From Sedimentitalea xiamensis (GTDB lineage: Bacteria > Pseudomonadota > Alphaproteobacteria > Rhodobacterales > Rhodobacteraceae): a DNA stretch of 64,000 bases. This document shows, in pieces, positions 9,457-18,931 of this stretch (the stretch's first letter is position 1; each line of letters opens with the position of its first letter). Location: positions 124,001 through 188,000 of the forward strand of contig NZ_JASNJE010000005.1 in NCBI RefSeq assembly GCF_030164465.1. The letters run 5' to 3'. Under the pieces are notes generated by a model. That model searched no databases, had not been told where the DNA came from, and was given only the letters and a program-made list of their open reading frames with translations. The position numbers and the translations under genes were made by a program.

Positions 9457-9936
9457 ATGGCTGCAATTGACGACGCACTGGCGAAATCGCAAGCGCTGGT
9501 GGGCACCGAAGTCGGTGTTTCGCGGTGGATCACGGTCGATCAGGCGATGATCGACGCCTTTGCCGACATCACCCATGATACGCAATGGATTCATGTGGAC
9601 CCGGAGCGGGCGGCGGCGGAAACACCTTTTGGCGGCACTATCGCGCACGGGTTTCTGACCCTCTCGCTTGCCAGTCGTTTCGCTTACGACTGCTTTTCGA
9701 TGATGCCGGGGCAGGTCATGGGCATAAACTATGGTTTCAACAAGTTGCGCTTTCTTTCTCCGGTGCGGGCCGGGTCGCGGCTGCGCGGGCGCTTCGTGCT
9801 TGCCGACGTGAAGAAACGCAACCCGACCGAGCTTCTGCGCGAAAACAACCTGACGATCGAGATCCAAGGACAGGATACGCCGGCGCTGGTCGCGCAGTGG
9901 CTGGGGCTGGCGGTTTTCGGCGATCCGGAGGGGTAA
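9457..9936 (+). CDS. MaoC-family (R)-specific enoyl-CoA hydratase-like dehydratase
   Basis: A 159-residue single hot-dog domain with the hydratase-2 motif in DITHDTQWIHVDPERA and PFGGTIAHGFLTLSL, where the Asp/His pair hydrates trans-2-enoyl-CoA to the 3R-hydroxy form. An AAGGGAGA sequence precedes the ATG at 9457. An (R)-hydratase fits with the HSD17B4-like SDR in the divergent operon. Nodulation protein N-like members of the family share this length, so exact specificity remains open. Confidence 0.88.
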   Translation: MAAIDDALAKSQALVGTEVGVSRWITVDQAMIDAFADITHDTQWIHVDPERAAAETPFGGTIAHGFLTLSLASRFAYDCFSMMPGQVMGINYGFNKLRFLSPVRAGSRLRGRFVLADVKKRNPTELLRENNLTIEIQGQDTPALVAQWLGLAVFGDPEG

Positions 9937-10018
9937 GAGCGCCAACAGGGCCATCCGCGGACTGGACAGACCCCGTTTGGGCGGCGTAAGACCGTTGCAT
10001 TCCAAAGGAAATTGCGAA

Positions 10019-10459
10019 ATGCCCGGTATTCTCATTCTCAACGGTCCAAATCTCAACCTGCTCGGCACGCGGCAACCCGAAGTCTACGGGTCCACCACCC
10101 TGGCGATGATCGAGGATGCCTGCCGGGCTCATGGTGCGGACATCGGGCTTTCCGTCACCTGCATGCAGTCCAATCACGAAGGCACCCTGATCGACGCCAT
10201 ACACGCCGCCAAGGGCGGCCGGTCGGGCCTGATCATCAACGCGGGGGCCTATACACACACGTCGATTGCGCTGATGGATGCGGTTGCATCGGTCGAATTG
10301 CCCGCGGTCGAGGTCCACCTGTCCAACATTCACGCCCGCGAGGAGTTCCGCCACAGGTCCTATCTGGCCAGGGTCGCGCTCGGCCAGATTTGCGGATTCG
10401 GCGCGCAGGGCTACATAATGGCTTTGGACGCTTTGAAAGCACACCTTGAAAAGGCGTGA
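10019..10459 (+). CDS. aroQ: type II 3-dehydroquinate dehydratase
   Basis: A 146-residue type II dehydroquinase of the shikimate pathway, converting 3-dehydroquinate to 3-dehydroshikimate. Diagnostic are the N-terminal ILNGPNLNLLGTRQPEVYG with the active-site tyrosine (Tyr23), the QSNHEGTLID lid segment, LIINAGAYTHTS, and VEVHLSNIHAREEFRH containing the catalytic histidine. The ATG at 10019 follows an AAAGGAAA sequence. The luxR-type gene begins 4 bases after its stop, suggesting shared transcription. Confidence 0.97.
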   Translation: MPGILILNGPNLNLLGTRQPEVYGSTTLAMIEDACRAHGADIGLSVTCMQSNHEGTLIDAIHAAKGGRSGLIINAGAYTHTSIALMDAVASVELPAVEVHLSNIHAREEFRHRSYLARVALGQICGFGAQGYIMALDALKAHLEKA

Positions 10460-10463
10460 TTTC

Positions 10464-11219
10464 ATGAAGTTGCGGGAATATCTTCACTTCGTTTCCAACA
10501 GCCAGAGCCTGGAGGAACTGTGGCCCGCCCACACCAGGCAGATGGAAACATTCGGGTTCGACCGGCTGATTTACGGGTTCACGCGCTTTCGGACCGAAAC
10601 CTCGCTTGGCGATCCCGAAGACTTCACGATCCTGACCAACCACAGCCCGGAATATATCGATGGATTCCTGCATGGCGGGCTCTATTTCCATGCGCCGATG
10701 TTGCGATGGGCGCTTGATAACGAAGGCGCCGGAAGCTGGCGGCAGATCTACGAGAAATTCGACCTAGGCGCGCTGACGGCCGAGCAGATCAAGGTCGTTC
10801 AGTTCAATCTGACACACAAGGTGACGGCGGGCTATACGATCAGTTTCAATTCGGTATCGCCACGCTCGAAGGGGGCGATCTCGCTGGCGGCCGGGCCCGG
10901 CATGTCGCAGGAAGAGATCGACGCGATCTGGGACGAGCATGGGGAAGACATTCACCTGATGAACAATGTCGCGCATCTCAAGATCCTCACCCTGCCCTAC
11001 AGCCCGCCAAACCGGGGCCTGACCAAGCGGCAGCGCGAGGCGCTGGAATGGGTGGGCGACGGCAAGACCACGCAGGACATCGCGATTCTGATGGGGCTGA
11101 CGGCGGCGACGGTCGAGAAACATCTGCGGCTGGCGCGTGATTCCCTGTCGGTGGAAACCACGGCGCAGGCGGTCCTGAAAGCGGCGCTGCACAACCAGAT
11201 GTTTATCATGGAAGCCTGA
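10464..11219 (+). CDS. LuxR-family transcriptional regulator with autoinducer-binding domain
   Basis: A 251-residue protein with an N-terminal autoinducer-binding-type domain (about residues 15-165) and a C-terminal LuxR HTH (about 180-245: LTKRQREALEWVGDGKTTQDI, then ATVEKHLRLARDSL) that binds DNA. No luxI homologue is in the window, so it is a possible LuxR solo. Where classical AHL receptors carry a YW...DP set, this protein reads YFHAPM, so the ligand-contacting Asp appears to be missing; a tryptophan in GSWRQ is kept. The ligand may be non-canonical or absent. Confidence 0.9.
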   Translation: MKLREYLHFVSNSQSLEELWPAHTRQMETFGFDRLIYGFTRFRTETSLGDPEDFTILTNHSPEYIDGFLHGGLYFHAPMLRWALDNEGAGSWRQIYEKFDLGALTAEQIKVVQFNLTHKVTAGYTISFNSVSPRSKGAISLAAGPGMSQEEIDAIWDEHGEDIHLMNNVAHLKILTLPYSPPNRGLTKRQREALEWVGDGKTTQDIAILMGLTAATVEKHLRLARDSLSVETTAQAVLKAALHNQMFIMEA

Positions 11220-11244
11220 ATCGTTAAGTTTCAGGAACTTATGC

Positions 11245-11282
11245 GTATTCCTTGCTGTTCGTTTACCTAGGGTAAGGAATAC
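11245..11282. repeat. inverted repeat downstream of luxR-type gene
   Basis: Perfect 9-bp arms GTATTCCTT (11245-11253) and AAGGAATAC (11274-11282), with a smaller nested palindrome (TTACC-TAG-GGTAA) inside the spacer. No T-run follows directly, so it is not an obvious terminator. An operator for the preceding regulator, or the promoter region of a downstream RNA, is possible. Confidence 0.5.
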
Positions 11283-11321
11283 AATACTTTTACAAAAACC
11301 CGTTAGGCTGCACAGTATAGA

Positions 11322-11409
11322 TGTTCCGTGAGTGGTGGCTTTGGCCTGGGAACAGTGGGAAATGAACCTTGCAATTTCAAGGCTCTCTGACCTTTACCGG
11401 CTCTGCCGG
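11322..11409. other. gap segment with consecutive stem-loops (possible small RNA)
   Basis: Part of the 544-bp gap between the luxR-type gene and tsf, which holds no convincing coding frame. Three short hairpins follow each other: TGTTCC/GGAACA (11322-11354), CCTTG/CAAGG (11367-11382) and CCGG/CCGG (11397-11409). A weak promoter-like pair (TTTACC at 11262, TACTTT at 11285, 17-base spacer) lies just upstream on the plus strand. I do not recognise a known RNA family here. Confidence 0.2.
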
Positions 11410-11491
11410 ATCCGGTCCGGGCGTGTATTGATCCGCGTCCGGCCGGACATTGATACGTCCCGTCCATCCCCATAGTCAGGGACGGTCAAAT

Positions 11492-11520
11492 GACGGGGTC
11501 GCAGTATCTGCGGCCCCGTC
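11492..11520. other. strong GC-rich hairpin in intergenic gap
   Basis: GACGGGGTCGCAG and CTGCGGCCCCGTC form a 13-bp stem with one G-T wobble and a 3-base loop. No T-run follows on either strand. It could be a factor-dependent terminator, an RNA-stabilising element or the end of a small RNA transcribed through the gap. Confidence 0.45.
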
Positions 11521-11710
11521 GATTGTTTCGCCAGCGATATTTTCGCCGATCTGCCCCATCGTTCGTCCGGGATCTGCGCCAAGGGTCGGGCCCGCATGGC
11601 CAGATCCCCGCGACCTTCAGGGAAGCAGGACAGACGCCCTCGGCAGCCTGCACAATGCACCTGCGAAGGTCCGGCGCCGCCAACCACGCAAACAGGCTCC
11701 ACGGAATGAA

Positions 11711-11741
11711 AAACCCGCCCGGCGAAATACCGGGCGGGTTT
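11711..11741 (-). terminator. rho-independent terminator of the rpsB-tsf operon
   Basis: A 12-bp perfect stem (AAACCCGCCCGG, 7-base loop, complementary arm) is followed on the minus strand by TTTTTC. It lies about 22 bases past the tsf stop. Confidence 0.9.
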
Positions 11742-11763
11742 GTAGTTCCGGATCGTCCGGCGA

Positions 11764-12639
11764 TCAGCCCTTGGCGGCTTTCGCGACCTCGGCGGCGAAA
11801 TCCTCTTCCTTCTTCTCGATGCCTTCGCCGACTTCGAGACGGATGAAACCGGTGATCTCGGCGCCGGCTTCCTTTGCGGCGGCGCCGACGGTCAGGTCCG
11901 GGTTCACCACGAACTGCTGGTTCAGAAGAGTGACTTCGGCCATGAATTTCTTCATCCGTCCGACGATCATCTTCTCGATGACCTCTTCGGGCTTGCCGCT
12001 TTCACGGGCGATGTCCATCTGGACGTTCTTTTCCTTTTCGACTACGGCCGGGTCCAGGTCCGCTTCGGACAGGGACGCAGGGTTGACCGCGGCGATGTGC
12101 ATCGCGACCTGCTTGCCAAACGCCTCATCGCCGCCCTTCAGCGCCACGAGGACGCCGATCTTGCCCATGCCGGGGGCAGCGGCATTGTGCACGTAGGATA
12201 CGACGCTGTCGCCATCGATTCCGGACATGCGGCGCACCGACATGTTCTCGCCGATGGTGGCGATCTTGTTGGTGATCACTTCCTCGACCGAATTTCCGCC
12301 CATGTCGGCAGCCTTGAGCGCCTCCACATCGGACACGGTGAGAGCAGCCCTGGCGATGCCCGCGACCATCTCCTGGAACTCCGCGTTCTTGCCGACGAAA
12401 TCGGTTTCCGAGTTCACCTCGACCGCGACGCCCTTGCCGCCGTCCACGACCACGGCGACCAGGCCTTCGGCGGCGATGCGGCCGGATTTCTTGGCCGCCT
12501 TGGCCAGACCCTTGGTGCGCAGCCAGTCCACGGCGGCGTCCATGTCGCCATCGGTTTCGGTCAATGCCTTCTTGGCGTCCATCATGCCTGCGCCGGTGCT
12601 GTCGCGCAGTTCCTTCACCATAGATGCAGTGATTGCCAT
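11764..12639 (-). CDS. tsf: translation elongation factor Ts
   Basis: A 291-residue EF-Ts, the guanine-nucleotide exchange factor for EF-Tu. It shows the N-terminal UBA-like domain with [20 protein letters not shown], and the hallmark [13 protein letters not shown] of the core domain that contacts EF-Tu. Length is normal for the family. It is the second gene of the rpsB-tsf operon and is followed by a strong terminator. Confidence 0.98.
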   Translation of the reverse strand: MAITASMVKELRDSTGAGMMDAKKALTETDGDMDAAVDWLRTKGLAKAAKKSGRIAAEGLVAVVVDGGKGVAVEVNSETDFVGKNAEFQEMVAGIARAALTVSDVEALKAADMGGNSVEEVITNKIATIGENMSVRRMSGIDGDSVVSYVHNAAAPGMGKIGVLVALKGGDEAFGKQVAMHIAAVNPASLSEADLDPAVVEKEKNVQMDIARESGKPEEVIEKMIVGRMKKFMAEVTLLNQQFVVNPDLTVGAAAKEAGAEITGFIRLEVGEGIEKKEEDFAAEVAKAAKG

Positions 12640-12670
12640 CTTTTGGTTCTCCTACAGAATGTCATGTTCC

Positions 12671-12690
12671 GGGGCAGGATACCCTGCCCC
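12671..12690. other. stem-loop in the rpsB-tsf intergenic region
   Basis: GGGGCAGG and CCTGCCCC form a perfect 8-bp stem with a 4-base loop in the 75-bp gap between rpsB and tsf. There is no T-run, so RNA processing or a partial attenuator is more likely than full termination. Confidence 0.5.
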
Positions 12691-12714
12691 GCGTGTCACC
12701 TGGATGACGTGCGT

Positions 12715-13590
12715 TCAGCCCTTGGCGGCTTTCTCCAGCGTCTTGGCGGTGGATTCGATATCCAGCGGCGCGTCCTTGGACATCACGTCATCCGACGCGG
12801 TTTCGCCGGACACGTTGCCGGTTTCCACGCCAGCGCTTCCGGCGACGGCCTCTTCGACAGGGGCCTCTTCCATGGCGCCCAGATCGACGCCGGCCGCGCC
12901 CAGTTGGGCGGACATGCCGTCCAGCGCCGCACGGGCGGCCAGGTCGCAGTAGAGACTGATGGCGCGGGCCGCGTCATCGTTGCCGGGGATGATGTAATCG
13001 ACACCATCGGGCGAACAGTTGGTGTCGACAACCGCGACCACCGGAATACCCAGCTTGTTGGCTTCGGCGATGGCGAGCGCCTCTTTCTTCACGTCGATGA
13101 CGAAAAGCAGGTCCGGCGTGCCACCCATTTCACGGATGCCGCCGAGGGATGCCTGAAGCTTGCCCTGGTCGCGTTCCATGCCAAGACGTTCCTTCTTGGT
13201 CAGGCCCGAGAAGCCCGATTCCATCTGCTCGTCGATCTGCTTGAGGCGCTGGATCGATTTGGACACGGTCTGCCAGTTGGTCAGAGTGCCGCCCAGCCAG
13301 CGGTGGTTCATGAAATACTGCGCGGACTTCTCGGCCGCTTCGGCGATCGGGGTCGCCGCCTGGCGCTTTGTGCCGACAAAGAGAATGCGGCCGCCCTTGG
13401 CGACGGTGTCGCGGATGACCTGCAGCGCCTGGTCCAGCATCGGGACGGTCTGTGTCAGGTCCATGATATGGATGCCATTGCGCGCGCCGTAGATGAAGGG
13501 ACCCATGCGCGGGTTCCAGCGCTGCGTCTGGTGACCGAAGTGAACGCCTGCTTCCAGCAGCTGGCGCATGGTGAACTCGGGAAGAGCCAT
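12715..13590 (-). CDS. rpsB: 30S ribosomal protein S2
   Basis: A 291-residue S2 starting [20 protein letters not shown], with the typical [19 protein letters not shown] and [15 protein letters not shown] blocks. It is about 50 residues longer than E. coli S2 because of an acidic, alanine-rich C-terminal tail ([14 protein letters not shown] onward), as is usual in alphaproteobacteria. I chose the ATG at 13590 over upstream in-frame starts because it matches the family N-terminus. Confidence 0.98.
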   Translation of the reverse strand: MALPEFTMRQLLEAGVHFGHQTQRWNPRMGPFIYGARNGIHIMDLTQTVPMLDQALQVIRDTVAKGGRILFVGTKRQAATPIAEAAEKSAQYFMNHRWLGGTLTNWQTVSKSIQRLKQIDEQMESGFSGLTKKERLGMERDQGKLQASLGGIREMGGTPDLLFVIDVKKEALAIAEANKLGIPVVAVVDTNCSPDGVDYIIPGNDDAARAISLYCDLAARAALDGMSAQLGAAGVDLGAMEEAPVEEAVAGSAGVETGNVSGETASDDVMSKDAPLDIESTAKTLEKAAKG

Positions 13591-13710
13591 GCTCGTTTTC
13601 CTTTCCGGTTTGAGCCTCGGCGGGGGTCTCGACGCGGATGCGCCAACCGGCGGACCTTTGGGGATGTCTCCCCCAATCGGCCCAACCCCGCCTGCGGGTT
13701 GAATGGCGCG

Positions 13711-13739
13711 CGTATATGGCAGCCACGCCACGGGCGCAA
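13711..13739 (-). promoter_or_regulatory. candidate promoter of rpsB-tsf
   Basis: On the minus strand TTGCGC (13739-13734) is followed after 17 bases by TATACG (13716-13711). This leaves a leader of about 115 nt before the rpsB ATG, which also contains a CAACC...GGTTG hairpin; S2 autogenous control via this leader is possible but not demonstrable here. Confidence 0.4.
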
Positions 13740-13826
13740 GGGATAATCCGGTGCCATAACCGACGAATTCCGGATACGCCGCCAAATTCGGCATTGTTGC
13801 AAAACTGTTGTGAGAATCGCTCAGGT

Positions 13827-13842
13827 GGTTACGCTGTAAACC
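13827..13842. promoter_or_regulatory. small palindrome upstream of ugpB (possible operator)
   Basis: GGTTAC (13827-13832) and GTAAACC (13836-13842) form an imperfect palindrome about 33 bases before the ugpB start, in the divergent rpsB/ugpB gap. Its position would suit repression of the transporter operon. No regulator gene is adjacent. Confidence 0.3.
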
Positions 13843-13874
13843 ATTGCACTGAAATGCAGCAGAGCGGAGAAAAC

Positions 13875-15185
13875 ATGACACTGAAGACATTGCTGGGAGC
13901 AGCCGTATCGACCCTGGCCCTGACCACCGGAGCCTGGGCCCAGACCGAGATCCAGTGGTGGCATGCCCATTCAGGCCGTCTCGGCGAACTGGTCGACGAG
14001 ATCGCCAGCGGCTTCAACGCCAGCCAGGGCGACTATGTGGTGACTCCGTCCCACAAGGGCAACTACTCGGAAACACTGAACGCCGGGATTGCCGCCTTCC
14101 GCGCCGGAGAGCAACCGCAGTTGCTCCAGGTCTTCGAGGTCGGCACCGCCACGATGATGGCTGCCGGCGGCGCGATCAAGCCGGTCTACGAACTGATGGA
14201 GGCCTCGGGTATCGACTGGGATCCGGACGCCTATATCGGCGCGGTGAAAGGCTATTACACCACTGCCGACGGGCGGATGCTGTCGATGCCGTTCAACTCC
14301 TCCACCCCCGTGCTGTGGGTGAACCGCGATGCGCTGGCCGCGGCGGGACTGGACCCCGACATGGACCTGTCGACCTGGGAACAGGTGGAAACGGCGCTGG
14401 ATGCGCTCAAGGCCGCTGGACATGCCTGCCCGCTGACCACCGCCTGGCAAAGCTGGATCCATCTTGAGAACCTGAGCGCCTATCACAACGTGCCCTTCGC
14501 CACGCAGGAAAACGGCTTTGCCGGGCTGGACACCGAACTGACGCTGAACGGGCCGGTGCAGGTCAAGCATATTCAGGCGATGGGCGATTGGGCGCGGGAC
14601 GGCAAGTTCATCTACAACGGCCGCCGCAACGAGGGCGGCGCCAGTTTCCGCGCCGGCGAATGCGCGATGTTCACCGAATCCTCCGCCGGATATGCCGGGA
14701 TCAAGTCGGAAGCCGCGTTCGACTTCGGGGTCCGGCCCCTGCCCTATTGGGCCGAGGTCGCGGGCGCGCCGCAGAACACCATCATCGGCGGTGCTTCGCT
14801 CTGGGTGATGGCGGGGCATGACGACGCGGAATACGCCGGCACCGCCGCCTTCCTGAACTACCTTTCCTCGCCCGAGGTGCAGGCGAAATGGCATCAGGAC
14901 ACCGGCTATCTGCCGATCACCAAGGCAGCGGGCGAACTGACCCGCGAACAGGGCTTCTATGACGCCAATCCGGGCACCGATATCGCGGTGATCCAGATGA
15001 CGGCGAACGAGCCGACGGCCAATTCCAAGGGGCTGCGTCTGGGCAGTTTCGACCAGATCCGTGGCATCATCGACGAGGAACTCGAAGCGGTCTGGGCCGG
15101 CGACAAGGACGCGCAAGCCGCACTGGACAGCGCCGTGGAACGCGGCAACCAGCTTCTCCGCCGGTTCGAGCAGGCCAACCAGTAA
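13875..15185 (+). CDS. ugpB: ABC transporter glycerol-3-phosphate-type solute-binding protein
   Basis: A 436-residue periplasmic binding protein, close to E. coli UgpB in length. The signal peptide [20 protein letters not shown] is followed by [18 protein letters not shown] at the mature end. Downstream [16 protein letters not shown] and [19 protein letters not shown] are typical of UgpB. It probably delivers sn-glycerol-3-phosphate or a glycerophosphodiester to the UgpAEC membrane complex. The assignment rests on the protein style and the complete ugpBAEC order; other phosphorylated or sugar ligands are possible. Confidence 0.88.
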   Translation: MTLKTLLGAAVSTLALTTGAWAQTEIQWWHAHSGRLGELVDEIASGFNASQGDYVVTPSHKGNYSETLNAGIAAFRAGEQPQLLQVFEVGTATMMAAGGAIKPVYELMEASGIDWDPDAYIGAVKGYYTTADGRMLSMPFNSSTPVLWVNRDALAAAGLDPDMDLSTWEQVETALDALKAAGHACPLTTAWQSWIHLENLSAYHNVPFATQENGFAGLDTELTLNGPVQVKHIQAMGDWARDGKFIYNGRRNEGGASFRAGECAMFTESSAGYAGIKSEAAFDFGVRPLPYWAEVAGAPQNTIIGGASLWVMAGHDDAEYAGTAAFLNYLSSPEVQAKWHQDTGYLPITKAAGELTREQGFYDANPGTDIAVIQMTANEPTANSKGLRLGSFDQIRGIIDEELEAVWAGDKDAQAALDSAVERGNQLLRRFEQANQ

Positions 15186-15208
15186 GGCTTCGGGATCGAC
15201 TTGTCCCG

Positions 15209-15238
15209 CCACGCGTCCCGATCCGTCGGGGCGCGTGG
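15209..15238 (+). other. stem-loop between ugpB and ugpA
   Basis: CCACGCGTCCCGA and TCGGGGCGCGTGG form a 13-bp stem with one wobble and a 4-base loop, 23 bases after the ugpB stop. No T-run follows. Such hairpins often protect the binding-protein message from 3' decay, so that it exceeds the permease messages. Confidence 0.55.
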
Positions 15239-15263
15239 AACGTGCATTTCAAAGGAACAGACC

Positions 15264-15332
15264 ATGTTGACGATTGCGATGATCCTGAACGGAACTTGCG
15301 CCCCGGGTCTGTTCGCGATGGCCGGGAAATGA
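15264..15332 (+). CDS. possible 22-residue ORF between ugpB and ugpA
   Basis: An AAAGGAAC ribosome-binding sequence 6 bases upstream precedes ATG at 15264; the frame encodes [20 protein letters not shown] plus two residues and stops 10 bases before ugpA. It is mildly hydrophobic. It could be a leader peptide coupling translation to ugpA, or chance. No homology is recognised. Confidence 0.3.
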   Translation: MLTIAMILNGTCAPGLFAMAGK

Positions 15333-15342
15333 CCTGAGCCGC

Positions 15343-16224
15343 ATGGAGAAACGCGTCACATTCAAGGGCTGGACCCTGCCGCTGTGTCTGCTGTTGCCGC
15401 AGGTCGCGATTACGGCGGTTTTCTTCTTTTATCCTGCCGGGCAAGCGGTTTATCAGTCACTGTTCATCCCGGACCCGTTCGGGCTGAAGTCGCAGTTCGT
15501 GGGGCTGGGGAATTTCAACTATCTTCTCAACGATCCCTATTACCGCGCCTCGTTTGCAACCACGGCGGTGTTTTCCGGACTGGTCACGGTGGTGTCGATG
15601 GGCATCGCACTGTATCTGGCCATTCTGGCCGACCGGCTGATCAAGGGGGCGGGCACCTATCGCACGCTGCTGATCTGGCCCTATGCGGTCGCACCCGCCG
15701 TGGCCGGGGTGCTTTGGATGTTCATGTTCAACACCCGCGTCGGCGTCGTGACCTGGTATCTGGGCCTGCTGGGGTACGACTGGAACCATGTGCTGAACGA
15801 GGGTGAAGCCATGGGTCTCGTCGTCGCGGCGTCGAGCTGGGGGCGCGTGAGTTACAATTTCCTGTTCTTTCTTGCGGGTCTGCAGGCGATACCGAAATCG
15901 GTGATCGAGGCTGCGGCGATCGACGGCGCGCGGTTCTGGACCCGGTTTCGCACCATCGTCTGGCCGCTGCTGTCACCCACCACCTTCTTCCTGCTGGTGG
16001 TCAACGTGGTCTATGCGTTCTTCGAAACCTTCGGGGTCATCCACACCATCACTTCGGGCGGGCCGCAGCAGGCGACGACGATCCTGGTCTACAAGGTCTT
16101 TTCCGATGGCTTCGTCGGACAGGACCTGGGGTCATCGGCGGCGCAGTCGGTCATCCTGCTGGTGGTCGTCGGCCTCCTGACCGTCATCCAGTTCAAGTTC
16201 ATCGAACGCAGGGTGCATTACTGA
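15343..16224 (+). CDS. ugpA: ABC transporter permease, glycerol-3-phosphate type
   Basis: A 293-residue inner-membrane permease with about six hydrophobic segments and the cytoplasmic coupling loop [22 protein letters not shown] (EAA motif, split here around residue 190). The N-terminus [15 protein letters not shown] begins directly with TM1. It overlaps ugpE by one base (TGATG), which indicates coupled translation. Confidence 0.92.
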   Translation: MEKRVTFKGWTLPLCLLLPQVAITAVFFFYPAGQAVYQSLFIPDPFGLKSQFVGLGNFNYLLNDPYYRASFATTAVFSGLVTVVSMGIALYLAILADRLIKGAGTYRTLLIWPYAVAPAVAGVLWMFMFNTRVGVVTWYLGLLGYDWNHVLNEGEAMGLVVAASSWGRVSYNFLFFLAGLQAIPKSVIEAAAIDGARFWTRFRTIVWPLLSPTTFFLLVVNVVYAFFETFGVIHTITSGGPQQATTILVYKVFSDGFVGQDLGSSAAQSVILLVVVGLLTVIQFKFIERRVHY

Positions 16225-17072
16225 TGGACGAAGGCATGGTTCAGAAACGCGGGATCGGCCACTGGTTCACCCATCTCGGGCTTATTGTCGGGGTCCTGAT
16301 CATCTTTTTCCCGATCTGGCTGGCCTTCGTTGCCTCGACCGTCACCCAGCCGGAAATCGTGCGCCCGCCAATGCCGCTCTGGCCCGGAGACCGGTTCGTC
16401 GAAAACTACACCTCGGCTCTGGTGTCGGGCATCAATGCGCCGGTGGCGCGGATGCTGGTCAATTCGCTGGTGATGGCGCTGGGAATCGCAATCGGCAAGA
16501 TCATCATCTCGCTGCTGAGCGCGTTTGCCATCGTCTATTTCCGTTTTCCGGGGCGGCGGCTGTTCTTCTGGCTGATCTTCCTGACGCTGATGTTGCCGGT
16601 CGAAGTGCGGATCGTGCCGACCTACGAGGTGGTGGCGGGCTTCGGGATGCTGAACAGCTATTCCGGGCTGATCTTCCCGCTGATCGCCAGCGCCACCGCG
16701 ACCTTCCTGTTCCGGCAGTTCTTCCTGACCGTGCCGGACGAACTGGCGGAAGCGGCGCGGGTCGATGGCGCCCGGCCCATGCGCTTCTTCTGGGACATTC
16801 TCCTGCCGATGAGCCGCACGAATATCGCGGCCCTGTTCGTGATCCTGTTCATCTATGGCTGGAACCAGTATCTCTGGCCCCTGCTCATCACCACCGATCC
16901 GTCGATGAACACCATCGTCATGGGCATCAAGCAGATGTTTCCATCCGGAGACGACGTCGCCGACTGGCCGGTGATCATGGCCACGTCGATCCTGGCGATG
17001 CTGCCCCCGATCGTGGTGGTGATCACGATGCAGAACCTGTTTATCCGTGGCCTCGTGGACAGTGAGAAGTAA
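16224..17072 (+). CDS. ugpE: ABC transporter permease, glycerol-3-phosphate type
   Basis: A 282-residue partner permease with six hydrophobic segments and the EAA loop ELAEAARVDGARPMRFFWDI near residue 175. The block IYGWNQYLWPLLITTDPSMN is typical of UgpE. It forms the heterodimeric channel with UgpA; the ATPase gene starts 3 bases later. Confidence 0.93.
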   Translation: MDEGMVQKRGIGHWFTHLGLIVGVLIIFFPIWLAFVASTVTQPEIVRPPMPLWPGDRFVENYTSALVSGINAPVARMLVNSLVMALGIAIGKIIISLLSAFAIVYFRFPGRRLFFWLIFLTLMLPVEVRIVPTYEVVAGFGMLNSYSGLIFPLIASATATFLFRQFFLTVPDELAEAARVDGARPMRFFWDILLPMSRTNIAALFVILFIYGWNQYLWPLLITTDPSMNTIVMGIKQMFPSGDDVADWPVIMATSILAMLPPIVVVITMQNLFIRGLVDSEK

Positions 17073-17075
17073 CAG

Positions 17076-18095
17076 ATGGCGACCCTGACTTTGAGAAACG
17101 TAAAGAAACGGTTCGGGGCGACCGAAGTCATACATGGCGTCGACATCGACGTCGACGACGGCGAATTCATCGTGATCGTCGGCCCGTCGGGCTGTGGCAA
17201 GTCGACCCTGCTGCGGATGGTGGCGGGGCTTGAGACCGTCACCAGCGGCAAGATCGCCATTGACGGACGGCGCGTCAACGACCTGGAACCCATGGACCGC
17301 GACATCGCGATGGTGTTCCAGAACTACGCGCTTTACCCGCATATGTCGGTTTTCGACAATATTTCATACGGGTTGAAGATCGCGAAAATGCCGAAGGAAG
17401 AGATCGCCGAACGGGTCGCGGTGGCGGCGAAGATGTTGCAACTCGAACCTTATCTGTCGCGCAGGCCACGGGAATTGTCCGGTGGCCAGCGGCAGCGGGT
17501 CGCAATGGGGCGCGCCATCGTGCGCAAGCCGTCGGTCTTCCTGTTCGACGAACCCCTGTCGAACCTCGATGCCAAGCTGAGGGTTCAGATGCGGCTTGAA
17601 ATCAAGGCCTTGCAGAAGGATCTTGGCATCACGTCACTCTACGTGACGCACGACCAGGTCGAAGCCATGACTCTGGCGGACCGGATGATCGTGATGAATG
17701 CGGGCGTCGCCGACCAGATCGGCAAGCCGCTGGATGTCTACGCCAACCCGGCCACCGAATTCGTGGCGGGTTTCATCGGATCGCCCGCGACGAATTTCGT
17801 GCCGCCCGCCGCCGTTGCTGGTGCGCCCTCGGGCGCGGCCCGGCTGGGGATACGACCGGAACATGCGCGGCTCACCGATGCCGGGTCCGGACGGATGCAG
17901 GGCGTCGTGACCTTCTCGGAGGCGTTGGGGGCCGAGACCCTGATCCATCTGGTGCTGCCCTCGGGCGCGCCGTTCACTGTCCGTCAGGACGGCGCTCTGC
18001 CCCGTCCCGTCGAAGGCGAACCCTGCGGCATCGACTGGCCGGATGGCGCGGATATCCGGTTTGACGCGGATGGGCGGCGGATTGCGCTGCCCTAA
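17076..18095 (+). CDS. ugpC: ABC transporter ATP-binding protein, glycerol-3-phosphate type
   Basis: A 339-residue ATPase of the MalK/UgpC group. It shows Walker [10 protein letters not shown] (about residues 36-44), signature [16 protein letters not shown], Walker [16 protein letters not shown] and the H-loop [12 protein letters not shown], followed by a C-terminal TOBE-type regulatory region from about residue 240 ([12 protein letters not shown]). Its stop overlaps the convergent olsA stop by 4 bases, so there is no room for a separate terminator. Confidence 0.94.
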   Translation: MATLTLRNVKKRFGATEVIHGVDIDVDDGEFIVIVGPSGCGKSTLLRMVAGLETVTSGKIAIDGRRVNDLEPMDRDIAMVFQNYALYPHMSVFDNISYGLKIAKMPKEEIAERVAVAAKMLQLEPYLSRRPRELSGGQRQRVAMGRAIVRKPSVFLFDEPLSNLDAKLRVQMRLEIKALQKDLGITSLYVTHDQVEAMTLADRMIVMNAGVADQIGKPLDVYANPATEFVAGFIGSPATNFVPPAAVAGAPSGAARLGIRPEHARLTDAGSGRMQGVVTFSEALGAETLIHLVLPSGAPFTVRQDGALPRPVEGEPCGIDWPDGADIRFDADGRRIALP

Positions 18096-18931
18096 CCGGT
18101 TTCGCTTTCGATCTGGCCTTCAAGGCCCGACCGAACCGCCCTTTCGCATTGCGCCGCGAGGCTCTTGCGATCCGGAAAATCCGCGACACGCAACGGCGGA
18201 TGATAGACCAGCCGCACCGAACCCTGCCGGCGCACCGCCAGGGTCTTGAGCAGGTGTCCGGCAAAGTCCATGTCGCCCCACCAACCGTAGAATCGCGGCG
18301 CTTCGCCGGGCGGGGCACTGTAGATCACGCTGACCGGCTGGACATACATCCGGTCGCGCAGATGGTCGGTGAAGAAGGCCTGAAACAGCGTCGTCTTGAA
18401 GGGCAGCACCCGAAGACCGTCGGTCGAGGTGCCTTCGGGGAAGAACAGCAGTTTGTGGCCGGCAAAGAGCCGCGCTTCGAACGCCTCGGTCTGTTCGCGC
18501 GCGCGCGCCGGGTTGCGTTCGATGAACACGGTCCCGGTCGCCCGCGCCAGCCAGCCGATGCCGGGCCAGCCCGCGACTTCGGACTTGGACACGAAATAGA
18601 TCCGCTTGCGCGCGTTCAGGGCAAAGATGTCCAGCCAGGAGACGTGGTTGGCGACCACCGCGCCCGGTTGCGTCATCAGGGTTCCGGTTGCCGAGAACCC
18701 CATGCCGAGGATTCGAAAGGCGTTGCGGCAGACGAATTGAGTGATGAAGGGCGTGACGGGGCGTTTGACGCCACAAAGCGGCCGTTCGATCAACCGTACC
18801 AGCAGGAGCAGTATCAGCGCACCGAACACCAGCGTTCCCAGCGCCACTCCACGCCAGAGAACACGCACCCAGCCGGCCAGGCCGATCGCAACCGGATCCG
18901 GTTCGGTTTCGCTTTCCCACGTCTGACTCAT
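18092..18931 (-). CDS. olsA: lyso-ornithine lipid O-acyltransferase (PlsC family)
   Basis: A 279-residue membrane-bound acyltransferase. An N-terminal TM segment (about residues 24-50) is followed by the HX4D catalytic motif in [14 protein letters not shown], then [12 protein letters not shown] and the substrate motif [12 protein letters not shown]. It would acylate the 3-hydroxy group of lyso-ornithine lipid using acyl-ACP. The OlsA call rests on the 4-base overlap with the upstream OlsB-like gene; a lysophosphatidic acid acyltransferase role is the alternative. Confidence 0.85.
   Translation of the reverse strand: MSQTWESETEPDPVAIGLAGWVRVLWRGVALGTLVFGALILLLLVRLIERPLCGVKRPVTPFITQFVCRNAFRILGMGFSATGTLMTQPGAVVANHVSWLDIFALNARKRIYFVSKSEVAGWPGIGWLARATGTVFIERNPARAREQTEAFEARLFAGHKLLFFPEGTSTDGLRVLPFKTTLFQAFFTDHLRDRMYVQPVSVIYSAPPGEAPRFYGWWGDMDFAGHLLKTLAVRRQGSVRLVYHPPLRVADFPDRKSLAAQCERAVRSGLEGQIESETG

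Noticed and set aside
11322-11409. 6S RNA or signal recognition particle RNA
   Set aside because: The short hairpins lack the long interrupted stem with a central bubble of 6S RNA and the conserved SRP apical loop.
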